A DNA stretch of 64,000 nucleotides, taken from contig JBKDFX010000097.1 of the NCBI GenBank assembly GCA_046336825.1, forward strand, positions 1 to 64,000, in the 5' to 3' direction. Made by a program: the position numbers and the translations under genes. The DNA is from Ga0074139 sp046336825. GTDB taxonomy: Bacteria > Bdellovibrionota > Bdellovibrionia > Bdellovibrionales > Bdellovibrionaceae. Positions 16,877 to 26,070 of this stretch are shown here, in pieces (the stretch's first letter is position 1; every line of letters starts with the position of its first letter). The notes beneath the pieces were generated by a model. That model saw nothing but the letters and a program-made list of their open reading frames with translations. It was not told the origin of the DNA and did no database searches.

Positions 16877-18193
16877 GTGTTTCTTGCAGCAGAAATTATA
16901 AAAAAAAAGAGAAACGGATTTCCGCTCAACAAAGAAGAAATCAACACTCTGATACAAAAATACACTTTAGGTGAAATTCCAGATTACCAAATGGCGGCCT
17001 GGCTGATGGCTGTCTACTTTAAGGGAATGACTTTTGATGAAACTCTGGAGCTCACGCAGTCCATGTTAAACTCTGGACGCGTTATGAAATTTCCCAAGTC
17101 TCCTGAATTTAAAGTGGATAAACACAGCACGGGCGGCATCGGAGATAAAACCAGTTTGATTTTAGGTCCTATCGTGGCCTCCCTCGGAATTCCAGTTCCC
17201 ATGATATCCGGCCGCGGTCTTGGCCACACGGGTGGAACACTAGACAAACTTGAAAGTATTCCTGGATTCAATACTCAGCTCAGTCTTGATGATTTTGAAG
17301 AAATGATTTTTGAAAACAAAATCAGCTTTATAGGTCAGACTCTTGATATCTGCCCTGCCGATAAAAAACTGTATGCCCTCAGAGATGTGACAGCAACTGT
17401 TGAAAGCCGTCCTCTCATCTGCGCTAGCATCATGTCAAAAAAATTAGCTGAAGGGGCTGACGGGCTTGTTTTAGACGTCAAATGGGGATCTGGCGCCTTC
17501 ATGAAATCAAAGGCCGATGCCGAAGCCCTGGCTCAAGATTTGAGAAATATTGCTCTTGGAGCTGGCCGCAAATGCACAGCTATCATCAGCGATATGAATC
17601 AACCTTTGGGCCGATATGCGGGCAACTCTTTAGAGGTTCACGAGTGTTTAGAAATATTAAATAACAAAAGTTTTTTCTCTGTTGATGGTCGAGATCTTTA
17701 TCAAGACACCCGTGATCTGAGTGTTTTACTTTCTGCACATATGATTCTTCTGGCTAGAAAGTCTCAGGATCTTTCTTCTGCGATTGAACTTGCGCAGCAG
17801 CAACTTAAAAACGGCCAAGCTTTAGCTAAATTTGAAGAGATGGTTTTGCGTCAGGGTGGTGCATTAAAAAATCTCAAACACGCCTCACAAAAGCATATTG
17901 TGAGCGCTGGTTCGGCTGGATTTGTTAAAGCTTTCAACGCTGAAAAAATTGGACTTGCAGGCATCCAATTACGAGCTGGTCGCATGAAAAAAGAGGATGT
18001 CATTGACCCCACGTCTGGAATTGAGTTTCACAAAAAAATTGGAGATCCCATCGGGGCCAATGATACATTATTTACCATCTTTTGTGATAATGTTTCGCTT
18101 GTACCTGATTGTAAAAAATTGTTGCTCGAGTCCGTTGAAATTTCCTTGCAAAAAACAGATGCGCCCGATCTGATAGTAAAGACGATTGGTTAA
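16877..18193 (+). CDS. pyrimidine-nucleoside (thymidine) phosphorylase
   Basis: Splits thymidine or uridine with phosphate into free base and (deoxy)ribose-1-phosphate. It begins with GTG immediately after the deoC stop. The 438-residue protein has the family signature KVDKHSTGGIGDKTSLILGP (phosphate binding), SGRGLGHTGGTLDKLE, and an EGADGLVLDVKWGSGAFMK block with the catalytic lysine. Length and sequence fit the type II nucleoside phosphorylase family. Deciding between DeoA (thymidine-specific) and Pdp (broad) would need phylogeny. Confidence 0.94.
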   Translation: MFLAAEIIKKKRNGFPLNKEEINTLIQKYTLGEIPDYQMAAWLMAVYFKGMTFDETLELTQSMLNSGRVMKFPKSPEFKVDKHSTGGIGDKTSLILGPIVASLGIPVPMISGRGLGHTGGTLDKLESIPGFNTQLSLDDFEEMIFENKISFIGQTLDICPADKKLYALRDVTATVESRPLICASIMSKKLAEGADGLVLDVKWGSGAFMKSKADAEALAQDLRNIALGAGRKCTAIISDMNQPLGRYAGNSLEVHECLEILNNKSFFSVDGRDLYQDTRDLSVLLSAHMILLARKSQDLSSAIELAQQQLKNGQALAKFEEMVLRQGGALKNLKHASQKHIVSAGSAGFVKAFNAEKIGLAGIQLRAGRMKKEDVIDPTSGIEFHKKIGDPIGANDTLFTIFCDNVSLVPDCKKLLLESVEISLQKTDAPDLIVKTIG

Positions 18194-18197
18194 AAAA

Positions 18198-19019
18198 ATG
18201 CTTTTAGATAAGTTAACAGAAACAGTTAGTTTTATTAGATCTCGCTCCTCTATTAAGCCAAAAGTGGGAGTCATTCTTGGCTCTGGCTTGGGAGCTTTTG
18301 TTCAACACATAAAAGTTGATGCCAAGATCCCTTTTAATGAAATCCCGAATTTTATGACCACTTCTGTCGAAGGCCACTCTGGTAATTTAATTTTGGGTAC
18401 TGTGGGAGACAACTTACCCATAGTCGTACTTCAGGGTCGCCTCCATTATTATGAAGGTCACAGCATGGACACTGTGGTTTACCCAACACGAACGATGGCT
18501 CTGCTAGGCATTGAAACTCTTATGCTGACTAACTCTGCTGGCGGCTTCGGTGATACCATGCAAGCTGGTGATTTCATGATCATCGAAGATCATATCAACT
18601 TAATGGGTATAAATCCTTTGATGGGACCCAATCTAAAACAGTTGGGACCAAGATTTCCAGATATGACCGAAGCCTATGATCGTAAACTCATTGATCTCAT
18701 GGAAAAAACCTTTCAAGAAATGAGCTGCCGTTACCATAAAGGCATTTACTGCGGCGTTACTGGACCTACTTATGAAACGCCAGCCGAAGTGAGATACCTC
18801 AAGCTAATTGGGGGAAAAGCAGTGGGAATGAGCACTGTTCCTGAGTCCATTGCAGCCAATCATCTCGGACTTCGCGTGGCCGCTTTGAGTTGCATCACAA
18901 ATCTAGCTGCTGGAATCTCCAGAAATAAGCTTTCCCATGAAGAAGTCACAGAGAATGCAAAAAAAGTGGAATTACAGTTCATCACTTTTTTAAAGAACTT
19001 CTTAGAAAAATTAAACTAA
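18198..19019 (+). CDS. punA: purine-nucleoside phosphorylase
   Basis: Phosphorolyses inosine and guanosine to purine base and ribose-1-phosphate. ATG 18198 follows the upstream stop by four bases; a TTG at 18186 inside that gene is less likely. The 273-residue protein is of the trimeric high-molecular-mass-homologue family: GVILGSGLG, GRLHYYEGH, LTNSAGG, VTGPTYETPAE and AVGMSTVPE. CITNLAAG contains the Asn that contacts the purine 6-oxo group, consistent with 6-oxopurine preference. It completes the deoC-deoA-punA salvage operon and is convergent, with a 4-bp overlap, with the next gene. Confidence 0.94.
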   Translation: MLLDKLTETVSFIRSRSSIKPKVGVILGSGLGAFVQHIKVDAKIPFNEIPNFMTTSVEGHSGNLILGTVGDNLPIVVLQGRLHYYEGHSMDTVVYPTRTMALLGIETLMLTNSAGGFGDTMQAGDFMIIEDHINLMGINPLMGPNLKQLGPRFPDMTEAYDRKLIDLMEKTFQEMSCRYHKGIYCGVTGPTYETPAEVRYLKLIGGKAVGMSTVPESIAANHLGLRVAALSCITNLAAGISRNKLSHEEVTENAKKVELQFITFLKNFLEKLN

Positions 19020-19492
19020 GTTTGGCAGACCCACTTTTGCTGGGGTGTTTTCCCCTCGAGATACCAGAAAAGAATCTTATTTTTTTTGCCCAAATAAAAT
19101 GTCATCACATCGTTTTCTTCATTTAAACTATCAATCACAATCTTATAACCTAACACTTTTCTGGCTGGACTTTCCATTCGATAACTTGTGATTAAAAAAG
19201 GGTTGTCGATTCCGTCTTGCAAAAGACTTATTCCAGATCTTTTAATGTAACGAGAAACCAGATCTTGTTCGGTGGTGGTCAACTGCAATACGTTTTCTGT
19301 TGTCAGTGTATGTTGATACCGCATGGGAACAGGTCGACCTGATCGAATTTTTAACAGCCCAATACGACACTCTTGAACTTCATGGCTGTTTTTCTTGGTC
19401 TGACCAACAGAATGAAAAGACACAAGATAAAAAAGGATCGATCCTGTTGTAAGAGAAAAAATTAATCTTTTGACGAAAGCTGTTGTTTCCAT
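19016..19492 (-). CDS. uncharacterised exported or membrane-anchored protein
   Basis: A 158-residue protein with an N-terminal hydrophobic segment (about residues 9-26) that could be a signal peptide or anchor. The remainder is polar, with GLLKIRSGRPVPMRYQHTLT and FYLGKKNKILFWYLEGK as notable stretches and no motif that I recognise. It contains only two Cys outside the leader. It follows the envelope-transport operon on the same strand after a gap of about 120 bp, so it may be a last, loosely linked member. No function is assigned. Confidence 0.45.
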   Translation of the reverse strand: METTAFVKRLIFSLTTGSILFYLVSFHSVGQTKKNSHEVQECRIGLLKIRSGRPVPMRYQHTLTTENVLQLTTTEQDLVSRYIKRSGISLLQDGIDNPFLITSYRMESPARKVLGYKIVIDSLNEENDVMTFYLGKKNKILFWYLEGKTPQQKWVCQT

Positions 19493-19611
19493 ACCCTACC
19501 CCGTCGTCAAGTAGAGCAAGTTCTGAGCCCATTCTCTAATGTAATGGAATTAAGCACAGATCAAAATTTTGAAACAACTTCAATGAGGTGTCTAAAATTG
19601 TGTCACTAGCA

Positions 19612-20883
19612 CTAGAAAGACCACTTGAGACCTGCAGAAATTTGAGCCTCCGAGAGCAGCGTGAATTCAGTATTTTTAGCCCCGCCAAAAAGAACGGCTT
19701 CAGCGCTGAGCACAGTTCTGTCATTGGCATTATATTCCCAATTAAGCTGAGTGGCGGACGAATCTTGCGTAAGGCTCACCAATGACCTGATGGCCACACT
19801 GATTTCTCTGGAGTTACCCAAATCTGGGATCCGCAATGAGGTATAGGAGTAGCTTCTGGTGCGAAACTCTAATCCCGGGCGAGCGAATCTATTAGCATTT
19901 TGAATCAGATTAGGCGCGACACTTGTTGCAGATGACAATGACTGATCCCATTGATTTTTTGACCAACCAGATTCATTCCATATGAATTCTTGCCGAAAAT
20001 CAAATGAACCTTCCCAGCGAATTCCGGCCACCATGAAGGTGGAAAAATCCTGGGAAGAGGCACCTTTAATTTCCATATCAAAACCACCCAACCCGTTACC
20101 AACAGGAGTGTAGTGGGAGTTGCCCTGGCGATGCTGAATATCAGCATAGATGGAAACAGCTTCAGATGGGGCCCAATTAAAATACTCGCCCACAAAAAAC
20201 TTTTCCTGGTCAAGTCGACCCACCATCAGTGCGAAAACATTGGATGGGTTTTGCATTTGAAATTCAAATTTAAGCACTGATTTTTCTGAAAAGCCCTGAT
20301 CGGCAGTCCAGTGCTGTTCCAAATTACTCATGGGCTCATGCAAAAGAACAACACTCAAGTTTTGTTCATCTAAGGGAATATTGACGTTTGCTCTTAAAAG
20401 GACCTGTCCTTTTTCTTTGTAAAAGAAACTTCGTTGGCTGTTATTAAAGTGATAATAGGGATTCGTCGGTGAGAAAATTTCAGCAGGACCCCATTGATAG
20501 TTTTGCAAACCCAGCGTTGTGCTGAGGGATTCGCTCCAGTGAGATGAAATAAACAAATCCGTTAAGTCGTTGTCCAGTTCAGATCTTTCTTTAACGGGTT
20601 TAGTTTCATAAAAATTGATTTGTTCGAAAAACAAAATGTGTCTGGATCTAAGAGTAAGACTTTGATTTTCAGAAAATTCATAGGAAACGTCGGGCCTAAA
20701 CTCAAGCAACTGCTTATTTTCAGGAAGGCCTAGTGTTGTATTATTTGAGTTGATCGGTGAATTTTTTTTAACATCTTGGTTTTCGATGGCTGCAAAAATA
20801 TCACCCCTAAAGCTAAACTGCGCCTGAGCCAAGCTAGAGAGAAATACAATAATCGAAAAGAGTAGACCTTTATACATTTGCAA
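19612..20883 (-). CDS. predicted outer-membrane beta-barrel protein of the FtsX/LolD-like operon
   Basis: A 423-residue protein with a clear signal peptide (YKGLLFSIIVFLSSLAQA) followed by alternating hydrophobic/polar strands and an aromatic C-terminus, GLKWSF, typical of outer-membrane barrels. The regularly spaced strands (SLTLRSRHILFF, FALMVGRLDQEKF, VSIYADIQHRQG) support a barrel of porin-like size. It overlaps the preceding permease gene by 14 bp, so it is co-translated with the transport system and could be its outer-membrane exit or acceptor. No family is named with confidence; a DUF1302-like relation is possible. Confidence 0.6.
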   Translation of the reverse strand: MQMYKGLLFSIIVFLSSLAQAQFSFRGDIFAAIENQDVKKNSPINSNNTTLGLPENKQLLEFRPDVSYEFSENQSLTLRSRHILFFEQINFYETKPVKERSELDNDLTDLFISSHWSESLSTTLGLQNYQWGPAEIFSPTNPYYHFNNSQRSFFYKEKGQVLLRANVNIPLDEQNLSVVLLHEPMSNLEQHWTADQGFSEKSVLKFEFQMQNPSNVFALMVGRLDQEKFFVGEYFNWAPSEAVSIYADIQHRQGNSHYTPVGNGLGGFDMEIKGASSQDFSTFMVAGIRWEGSFDFRQEFIWNESGWSKNQWDQSLSSATSVAPNLIQNANRFARPGLEFRTRSYSYTSLRIPDLGNSREISVAIRSLVSLTQDSSATQLNWEYNANDRTVLSAEAVLFGGAKNTEFTLLSEAQISAGLKWSF

Positions 20884-22192
20884 GATTTTCTGCCACTGAT
20901 TTTTTTAAAGTTGAACGGACTGCAAAGAAGCTGGTAATCACGGCCAGTCCAGCCAAAAGAAAAGTACAAAGTACATAGCTAGAGAAATCAAAGGTGATCC
21001 TGAAATAAACAGGCTCTGATAACAGACCTGCTCGATAAAGAATTTTAGCGTGATTGACAAAAAAAGTGATGACACCGGCAAGACCAATTCCAATACCCAC
21101 ACCCAATAGGCTTAGATAAAAAGCTTCAAAAGTGAAAATAGAGCCTACAGTTTGTCGGTTGTATCCTATGGAACGCAAGGTTCCGATTTCACGAGTTCTT
21201 TCTTTTACACTCTTTACAACAGTGTTGAGAACAGAAAGGCCTGATATTGTCAGCGTGACTGTCACAATAAAAATTTGAAAAATGCCTAATAATTCACGCG
21301 TTTTATTGTAAAGATCCGCAACAGGATGATCTTTCAAATAAACTGCTTTTGATTTTAAGTTATTTGTTTTGGCGAACTCATTAAAGTCTTGAATAAATCG
21401 AGACGAATCTTTTTCATTTTTTAGTAGTGTTGTTACAAATTTTATTTTGTCTGTGTTTGTGAGAAGCTGTGCACTCTCAATGGACATTTTCATCCATTTT
21501 TCATCGATATCTTTGTAGCCACCGTCTATCAACCCCACAACACTCATATCCAGAGCATTAAGCTGACCGCTGGCCGTCATGGCAGTCACTTGCAAATCAT
21601 AATTGTCACATTTGAAAGGTCGCAAAGTGGCCTCATAGCCATCGTTTTGGACCATGTTGAGTATCTTAGGGTTGGGTTCACAGCCCAATAAAAAACCAAG
21701 GGCTTGCCCAAGCACAATGCCTTGGGGATTTTGAGCCACATGAAGTGGTTCTCCGTAGAGCGCTTCCCACTCCCAAAGGGGTTTGCGCATCTCTGCTCCG
21801 GCCGTAAGATCATATCCCATGGCAATAAAAATAAAGGAATTAATTCCATTGGTAACTGTCCCCGTCACGGGTAGGAATCTGACACTCACGTGAACATTTT
21901 CTTTTTTGCTAGATAAAAACTCTTTTATTTTTTTTTGTTCCGCCACATCTAAATAAATTTCTTCACCTAATGATTTTCCCAAAGTTGTATTAACTTCTGG
22001 ATTTTCAATAATAACGTGACCGTACATGGCCCGGTTGCTGAATCCTACGTCATACATTTGATTGACGTCAGCAATATAGCCTTGAAATAAAACAAGAGAT
22101 AAAAATCCTGCTGAAATCGAAATTATGGCAGCCAAGCTGTGGCGCCAATTTTTCTTTGTATTTCGATAAGCAATTCTAGCAAGTGGAAACAT
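20870..22192 (-). CDS. FtsX/MacB-type ABC transporter permease (second copy)
   Basis: This 440-residue inner-membrane protein has one N-terminal helix (SLAAIISISAGFLSLVLF), a large periplasmic domain (about 50-290), and three C-terminal helices. This is the four-helix type VII (LolC/E, MacB, FtsX) layout. The cytosolic coupling motif KERTREIGTLRSIGYNR follows helix 2, as in that family. Such permeases do not import; they use ATP to pull or push cargo in the periplasm. It pairs with the permease at 22927-24225 as a likely heterodimer driven by the LolD-like ATPase. Confidence 0.88.
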   Translation of the reverse strand: MFPLARIAYRNTKKNWRHSLAAIISISAGFLSLVLFQGYIADVNQMYDVGFSNRAMYGHVIIENPEVNTTLGKSLGEEIYLDVAEQKKIKEFLSSKKENVHVSVRFLPVTGTVTNGINSFIFIAMGYDLTAGAEMRKPLWEWEALYGEPLHVAQNPQGIVLGQALGFLLGCEPNPKILNMVQNDGYEATLRPFKCDNYDLQVTAMTASGQLNALDMSVVGLIDGGYKDIDEKWMKMSIESAQLLTNTDKIKFVTTLLKNEKDSSRFIQDFNEFAKTNNLKSKAVYLKDHPVADLYNKTRELLGIFQIFIVTVTLTISGLSVLNTVVKSVKERTREIGTLRSIGYNRQTVGSIFTFEAFYLSLLGVGIGIGLAGVITFFVNHAKILYRAGLLSEPVYFRITFDFSSYVLCTFLLAGLAVITSFFAVRSTLKKSVAENLANV

Positions 22193-22194
22193 TT

Positions 22195-22926
22195 TTACCT
22201 TTTTAAATTATTAACATTAAACAAAGATTCTTTGAGGCTGTCGATCTTGGGTTCAATATAACGAATGATAGATCTATTCTCTGTTATTTTAGCATCAGTG
22301 ATTTCAATCTCACTGATAAACGGCGATTCTGATCCATCATATCCTTTTACTTTGTTGTCATACTTCATTTTGGCCCGCTTAAAGACTTTTCCTTGTAGTG
22401 TTAGAAACTCGGCTTGCACGGCCAGTTGGTCGCTTTCTCGTATCCAGTACCTAATCTGATCATAGGTCAGGTTATTAGCTTTCGCTTTAAGCATTAAAAC
22501 TTTTGTCTTTTCCCCATTTAAAATTTCTTCTTTTTCAATTTTAGGATCATAATCCCGTGAGTAATGTGTAGAGGCAATGTCGCCATTGGCGGCCTGCCCA
22601 CTTAGCTTTTGCCTAGGAGAAATTGTCACAGGCTTGCGTAGCGAGGGTTTAAAAAACCACATCGTTCGATCATTAAACAAATAGATTTCTCCTTTATTTC
22701 TGGCGGGCTCTAAAGCCTCAACGTAGGCATTTACATATTGTGCACGAACTTTAAATTTCTTTTTAACTTCACGGCCGGCTTCTGTGGTGGTCACTTCACT
22801 CATCCATGAAAGACCCTTTTCAACACTTCCTCGTGCCCGGTCAGAGGCTTTCAAAAGTTCTTCTGCCGTGAGTGCATGACTTATGTTGAGGGCAAAACTG
22901 GCGATAGCCATGATTAGATATTTCAT
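22195..22926 (-). CDS. outer-membrane lipoprotein-sorting-like carrier (LolA/LolB fold)
   Basis: A 243-residue periplasmic protein. The leader MKYLIMAIASFALNISHA is followed by LTAEELLKASDRARG, the opening of the COG2834 lipoprotein-sorting group. NKGEIYLFNDRTMWFFKPSLRKPVTISPRQKLSGQA-type sequence then matches the G.iyl....mW.y.P..rk...is...rl..g pattern. This LolA-like fold binds lipid or acyl chains. The gene sits exactly between two permease genes (1-bp and 2-bp gaps), implying that it receives cargo from that transporter. Confidence 0.8.
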   Translation of the reverse strand: MKYLIMAIASFALNISHALTAEELLKASDRARGSVEKGLSWMSEVTTTEAGREVKKKFKVRAQYVNAYVEALEPARNKGEIYLFNDRTMWFFKPSLRKPVTISPRQKLSGQAANGDIASTHYSRDYDPKIEKEEILNGEKTKVLMLKAKANNLTYDQIRYWIRESDQLAVQAEFLTLQGKVFKRAKMKYDNKVKGYDGSESPFISEIEITDAKITENRSIIRYIEPKIDSLKESLFNVNNLKR

Positions 22927-24225
22927 TTAGGCTCCTGCATCCGAAAGTAAATTGATTATCTTTGTTTTCATTTTATAGAACGTGACCAAATACGCCGTGA
23001 TAGACACTATTGCCAAAAATACAAAAAACACGATTAGGGCTAAGCTCAAATTGGGTGTGAGAATAAATTGAATGCTATTTACAACCCCCGGAGGGGTGAA
23101 GCGAATATTAGCCGCATTGACGGCTGCTGAAACTACAAAGGCTAAAACTCCCCCCAAAAGAGAGCTGAAAAAACAAAGCCATATGGATTCCTGTGTCATC
23201 ATCCAGGAAATTTGCTTTTGAGAAAAACCTAACGCCCTGAAAGTCCCGATTTCTCTTGTTCGCTCAATAATTCCCATTGTAAGCGAATTCATGATGGAAA
23301 GTGCCACAGCACCGCATATTAAAAAAATAAAAAACCCAGACATCACATACAAAAAACCCATGGATCCCACATAGTTTGGAGAAATTGAGGGATGGTCAAA
23401 TGGGAAGGCTTCTAAAGGAAGATTCTTATTTTTAATTTCATCTCTAACAAATTGTAACATTTCATTTCTATTCACGTCCGGCTTCAGATAGATCATGGCG
23501 TAATGAATACCCTCAAGAGCGTAGAGATCTTGCAACAAATTAACAGAGGAAAGAAGCCCCGAGTCTTCTAGCATTTCTGAGCCTGTGGTGTGATTGACTG
23601 CGAGTCTCCCATCCACCGCATTCATGTCGGAGTATTGGGTCATTCCCATGAGCTGGACATACTGGTCTTCCAATTGAAGATTTGCAAAAGGCATTGGCTT
23701 TTTTAAATACTCAGCCAATCTTGGTGTAATTGAAATGGACTGAAGATCTTTTTCAACGGCATCTACAAATTTGAGCGTTCCCGGCACCAAGAAATCCAGA
23801 GCCCATTTTTTCACCATTTCATTCTTGAAGCTTTTTTGTAAAGTCAGGAGATCTATTCCCGTGGCCAAAAAAGGCATGGATCGATCACCATTTGAAATAA
23901 GACCAGCCCCCGTCAACGTTTGTCCCACCCAATCAATGTTGTCCGCTTTTTGTTCTAAAACTTGTTTTAAGCCCTCGAGCTCTTGGGGAAGTATTTGATA
24001 CTTGGCTGGATTGGTTCCAAACCTTTCAAGTCCTTGGTTTTTGAATACTGTAATATGTCCTTTGTTAAAAAGATAAATGGAGTTGGTTCTCAAGCTGATT
24101 TCAACTCGATAAATATAGCCACCCAAAAGCAGAAGCCCTACAAATCCAGCAATCACGGCCGCCGCAGTGGCAACTGTTCGTTTACTGTTTCGAAATAAGT
24201 TCCGAAATGCCATTCTCCAAGTCAT
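22927..24225 (-). CDS. FtsX/MacB-type ABC transporter permease (first copy)
   Basis: A 432-residue permease with an N-terminal helix (TVATAAAVIAGFVGLLLLGG), a periplasmic domain and three C-terminal helices. RTREIGTFRALGFSQKQ forms the cytosolic coupling segment. It differs clearly from the second permease of the operon, so the complex is probably a heterodimer as in LolC/LolE rather than a MacB homodimer. It overlaps the ATPase gene by 4 bp and abuts the carrier gene. Confidence 0.88.
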   Translation of the reverse strand: MTWRMAFRNLFRNSKRTVATAAAVIAGFVGLLLLGGYIYRVEISLRTNSIYLFNKGHITVFKNQGLERFGTNPAKYQILPQELEGLKQVLEQKADNIDWVGQTLTGAGLISNGDRSMPFLATGIDLLTLQKSFKNEMVKKWALDFLVPGTLKFVDAVEKDLQSISITPRLAEYLKKPMPFANLQLEDQYVQLMGMTQYSDMNAVDGRLAVNHTTGSEMLEDSGLLSSVNLLQDLYALEGIHYAMIYLKPDVNRNEMLQFVRDEIKNKNLPLEAFPFDHPSISPNYVGSMGFLYVMSGFFIFLICGAVALSIMNSLTMGIIERTREIGTFRALGFSQKQISWMMTQESIWLCFFSSLLGGVLAFVVSAAVNAANIRFTPPGVVNSIQFILTPNLSLALIVFFVFLAIVSITAYLVTFYKMKTKIINLLSDAGA

Positions 24226-24896
24226 TCGACGATAATCCCATCCTGTATTCTGACAACTCGAGAGGATCTGCGAATGAGTTTTTCATCGTGTGAGCAAAAA
24301 AGAAAGGTCACTGATTTTTGCCGATTGAGCTGTTCCATCAAATCTAAAATCATATGGGCTGTAACTGAATCTAAATTGGCCGTAGGCTCATCAGCTAACA
24401 CGAGAGCGGGCTGGGTGACTAAAGCGCGGGCAATGGCAACGCGCTGTCTTTGGCCGCCAGAGAGCTGATCTGGTTTATGATGGGAAAAGTCCTCAAGGCC
24501 AACCGCTTTGATAACATCTTGAACTCGTTTTTCTTTTTCTTCACGGGTCAGTTTATCTTTTACCAAAAGTGGTAATTCAATGTTTTCAACAACGTCCAAC
24601 ACGGGAACCAGATTAAAAGATTGAAAAATATAACCTATTTTTTCATTGCGCAGGTCACATTGCTGACTTTCAGACATTTTAGTCACTTCTTTTGATTCAA
24701 AAAGCAAAGAGCCCGATGTGGGATTATCAAGACAGCCAATTAAGTTAAGCAATGTGCTTTTACCCGATCCCGAAGCACCAATCACACTCGTAAATTCACC
24801 AGCTCTGATGCTTAGATTGATGCCCTTCAATGCGTGGACTTTTGTCTCACCAAGCAAGTAAGTTTTTTTGATATCAGTCAGTTGAACTAAGTCCAT
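24222..24896 (-). CDS. LolD/MacB-like ABC transporter ATPase
   Basis: ATG 24896 has GGGAG five bases upstream; an earlier ATG (24932) inside the preceding gene is rejected. The 224-residue ATPase has Walker A GASGSGKST, Q-loop YIFQSFNLVP, signature LSGGQRQR, Walker B LVLADEPTANLD and H-loop CSHDEK. This is the LolD/FtsE/MacB class that drives type VII permeases. The two FtsX-type permeases and the LolA-like carrier downstream make a complete transporter. Whether it is the only LolCDE-like machine of this organism cannot be judged from the window. Confidence 0.93.
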   Translation of the reverse strand: MDLVQLTDIKKTYLLGETKVHALKGINLSIRAGEFTSVIGASGSGKSTLLNLIGCLDNPTSGSLLFESKEVTKMSESQQCDLRNEKIGYIFQSFNLVPVLDVVENIELPLLVKDKLTREEKEKRVQDVIKAVGLEDFSHHKPDQLSGGQRQRVAIARALVTQPALVLADEPTANLDSVTAHMILDLMEQLNRQKSVTFLFCSHDEKLIRRSSRVVRIQDGIIVE

Positions 24897-24915
24897 GGAA
24901 CTCCCAGATTGAAGA

Positions 24916-25893
24916 CTAAAATCTCCAGCCAATAAATACTGATGTGTCTATAGCACTCAATACAATCTCTGTCGATTGAAGCCTTATTTGGGTGCTGTCA
25001 TATTGTATGTTAAGTCCCGAAATAAACTTTTCAGTGGTGTACCCGGCCGCCAGTTTAACCTGGGATTTAAATACAACTTTATCTTCATTCTCTTTATCAT
25101 TCGCATAGTTAGCTAAAGAGCTTTGTTGTCCGATACCAAAACCAATCAGCCCTGATAAAACCCATTTTTCACGTAATACTAAGCTGTAAGCACCGCCACC
25201 ACCAATGGAAGCCGTAAGAACAGAGGACTCCTGCCAATTGGCAAGCTCACCATAGTTATCAAATGCTGTTGTTGGCACTATGGATTGCGATGACCGTGCT
25301 TCGTGATACTGAAGCGAAACTGAGTAAAACCCACTACCTCCCGATTTCTGAGCTCGATCAATAAAAAGAAGTGACTGATGAGGATGAAAGTTTTCTCGAT
25401 TTTTATATTTAAATATTTGAACACCTATATGTTTAGCTTCAAGTGATGAATTACTCGGGTACTCTCCATTGGAACCAAAGGGCGAGGGCATCACTTCGTT
25501 GGCATTTTCTAAATAATAGCCTTTGTATTGTTGATAATAGGTTTCAATGTAGAGAGGTTCCCAATCAAAACGAAATTGGAAGTCTAGAGCCGAACCTTCG
25601 CCAAATTTTTTTCTAAATTCACTTGTTCTTGGGTTGTATCCTGATAGTGAAATTCCGTATTTGTCATAATCAAAGGATACAAATGTTTTGGCCTGAGTCG
25701 AGGGCCTGTAATTGATGGGCGTTGAACTTGAGTCAATGGTTTTTGCTTCTATGTTGAGGGCGGGAACAGCTCCACCAAATTTTATAATAATTGGCGCCCT
25801 TTCTTTTTCCTCAGTGGCCAGCAAATCCGAGGCCTGTGAAAATACAAGATAATTACATCCCAGCATGATGGTTAAAAAAGTGGTTACTCGCAT
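24916..25893 (-). CDS. predicted outer-membrane or surface protein, first gene of the transport operon
   Basis: A 325-residue protein with a signal peptide ending near ...LVFSQA. The rest is rich in amphipathic strands (FVSFDYDKYGISLSGYN, FDWEPLYIETYYQQYKG, GFYSVSLQYHEA) and ends DTSVFIGWRF, with a terminal Phe as in many barrels. It therefore probably forms an outer-membrane beta-barrel of 12-14 strands. It is the promoter-proximal gene of the ATPase/permease operon. No named family was recognised. With 19612-20883 it makes two barrels in one operon. Confidence 0.55.
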   Translation of the reverse strand: MRVTTFLTIMLGCNYLVFSQASDLLATEEKERAPIIIKFGGAVPALNIEAKTIDSSSTPINYRPSTQAKTFVSFDYDKYGISLSGYNPRTSEFRKKFGEGSALDFQFRFDWEPLYIETYYQQYKGYYLENANEVMPSPFGSNGEYPSNSSLEAKHIGVQIFKYKNRENFHPHQSLLFIDRAQKSGGSGFYSVSLQYHEARSSQSIVPTTAFDNYGELANWQESSVLTASIGGGGAYSLVLREKWVLSGLIGFGIGQQSSLANYANDKENEDKVVFKSQVKLAAGYTTEKFISGLNIQYDSTQIRLQSTEIVLSAIDTSVFIGWRF

Positions 25894-26070
25894 TCCTCAT
25901 TTTGTGAAAATTATTATTAAAAATCATCTTATTTAACGGCCTCGATGAGCACTACGAAGGTCTAGATTCATTCAAGTCAATTGGGCTTCTCGCCGATCAA
26001 TAACCCAGCTCGTAAGAAAGCGAGTCAGTCAATAAGAGGAGTTCGAAGTTCCTCGAGAGGCGGATGAAAC

